DNA from: Symsagittifera roscoffensis | Taxonomy: Eukaryota > Xenacoelomorpha > Acoela > Convolutidae | Direction of reading: 5' to 3' | NCBI RefSeq assembly: GCF_963678635.1 | Contig: NC_087063.1 | Location: 58,722,759-58,786,758 of the forward strand | DNA: 64,000 bases | Shown here: one piece after another, positions 63,401 through 64,000 of the stretch | Layout of the letters: every line of letters begins with the position of its first letter | Position numbering within the stretch: position 1 is the stretch's first letter | Notes under the pieces: generated by a model | The model's input: the letters and a program-made list of their open reading frames with translations, nothing else | Told to the model about the DNA's origin: nothing | Databases searched by the model: none | Translations under genes and position numbers: made by a program

Positions 63401-64000
63401 GTTACTGGACACAGGAGCGGTCTTGAGCGTTATACCAATCGAAACTTGGTAGCGAATGGGTTTCAACAAAGACGATTTGATAGACTCGAGAATTCGGCTG
63501 TCAGCTGCAAACAAAGGGGCACTGCGGGTACTAGGCAGGACACCAATAATAGCCCTTAACTTGGAGGAACGCAACCTGTGGATGAGCTTTCTTATGGTGG
63601 AAAACCTTGATGATTCTGACCAATTCATTTCAGGCAGAGACTTCATCAGAAATTTCGACGTAACAATTGATCTAAACAATGTCATGTTCAGGATTCGGAA
63701 TCCGGAAATCAAGCACGTAATTAAACCGGTAAATTTAATAATGGCGAACGAGAACAAAACACCGGTATTCTTGAGTAGGAGAGTGAGGCTGAAAGCAAAC
63801 AAAGCGGCAATTGTAAGCTTGCGAATAAAAAATTATAATGAACTAATTGACGACAAGCAAGTATGCATAGTCCCAAATCCATATAGTCGAAGTGCTGCTG
63901 TTTTAGGAAGATCCTTCTCGATTACCAAGAGCGGTCTCTGCGTCAGTGTCTTGTTGAATACTCTTGATATACCCATCACAACAGAGGGGATACAATTTAC
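60454..64000 (+). pseudogene. Gag-Pol pseudogene of element III (gag, protease, start of pol)
   Basis: Homologous to element I gag-pol from its first codon. Lesions seen: TGA as third codon (60460), TAA at 60808, TAG near 61528, a 1-base deletion near 62030, TGA at 62350, TGA near 62422, shifts near 62650 and 63150, and TAG at 63450. The second knuckle is intact (CFFCNQVGHFKMDC). The first has lost its first Cys to a stop. The protease LLDTGA is still readable. The window ends in the region before RT. Substitutions are spread throughout, so decay followed insertion. Confidence 0.9.

Larger units (their letters stand above)
56645..64000 (+). mobile_element. Element III: decayed relative of element I, truncated by window end
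   Basis: LTR 56645-57541, PBS 57553, leader 57568-60453 with a minisatellite, then a gag-pol pseudogene running off the window. Homology to element I is continuous at the LTR, leader and protein levels. Multiple stops and frameshifts show it is older and inactive. Whether it also carried ORF2-ORF5 cannot be seen here. Confidence 0.9.

Noticed and set aside
1-64000. CRISPR array, bacterial operon or prophage
   Set aside because: Sequence is eukaryotic in all respects (introns, retroelements, AT-rich intergenic DNA); the direct repeats are minisatellites or satellites without unique spacers.

Overview
The window looks like gene-poor, repeat-rich nematode DNA, most plausibly Caenorhabditis-like. 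Supports for this are AT-rich non-coding sequence, 50-75 nt introns ending in TTTTGTTCAG-type acceptors, a textbook nematode 3' splice site (TTTCTGTTTTCAG) inside a retroelement, and an RTE-type retrotransposon. The organism call is inference; no single-copy marker gene is present. Almost the whole window is mobile DNA, and only one ordinary host gene can be supported.

Layout. 1-2440: AT-rich sequence with a degenerate tRNA-like element. 2441-7566: four direct tandem copies of a ~1.28 kb unit carrying tRNA-like sequences. 7568-9081: a 5'-truncated RTE-type non-LTR retrotransposon with a perfect 12-bp target duplication. 9538-19033: a 9.48-kb element with ~0.7-kb inverted terminal repeats, AG...CT ends and a 6-bp target duplication, which is the signature of a Polinton/Maverick-type transposon. 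It carries only small, partly frameshifted ORFs and a duplicated zinc-finger gene. 19034-24830: repeats, a tRNA-like sequence, a CA microsatellite and a MITE. 24832-25467: a spliced gene for a small secreted cysteine-rich protein (minus strand).

25546-64000 is a nest of related Ty3/gypsy-type elements. Element I (25753-48608, ~22.9 kb) has near-identical LTRs, a 2.5-kb leader with a minisatellite, a 2931-codon gag-pol, and four further ORFs. The gag-pol reads: two CCHC knuckles, protease, RT, RNase H, DD35E integrase, GPF module and a C-terminal macrodomain-like region. ORF2 and ORF3 overlap and appear to encode one protein, joined by a +1 frameshift at TTT_CGC, with two successive SGNH-hydrolase-like domains. 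ORF4 (974 aa) and ORF5 (97 aa) are unrecognised. A 3' splice site upstream of ORF2, with ORF2's ATG as the first downstream ATG, suggests a spliced subgenomic mRNA. Element I sits inside the 5' LTR of element II, a ~2-kb-bodied non-autonomous relative (25546-25752 plus 48802-51464). A 193-bp piece of that LTR is present on both sides of element I.

51465-55560 holds a decayed non-LTR retrotransposon with an SGNH-domain ORF, a PHD-finger ORF, RT and a restriction-enzyme-like endonuclease. 55623-56400 is a second element II body fragment. Element III (56645 to beyond the window end) is a decayed relative of element I: same LTR plan, PBS and leader minisatellite, with gag-pol broken by many stops and frameshifts. 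Candidates for something undescribed are the giant element I with its macrodomain, double SGNH domain and apparent frameshift and splicing control, and the Polinton-like element whose cargo I cannot assign.
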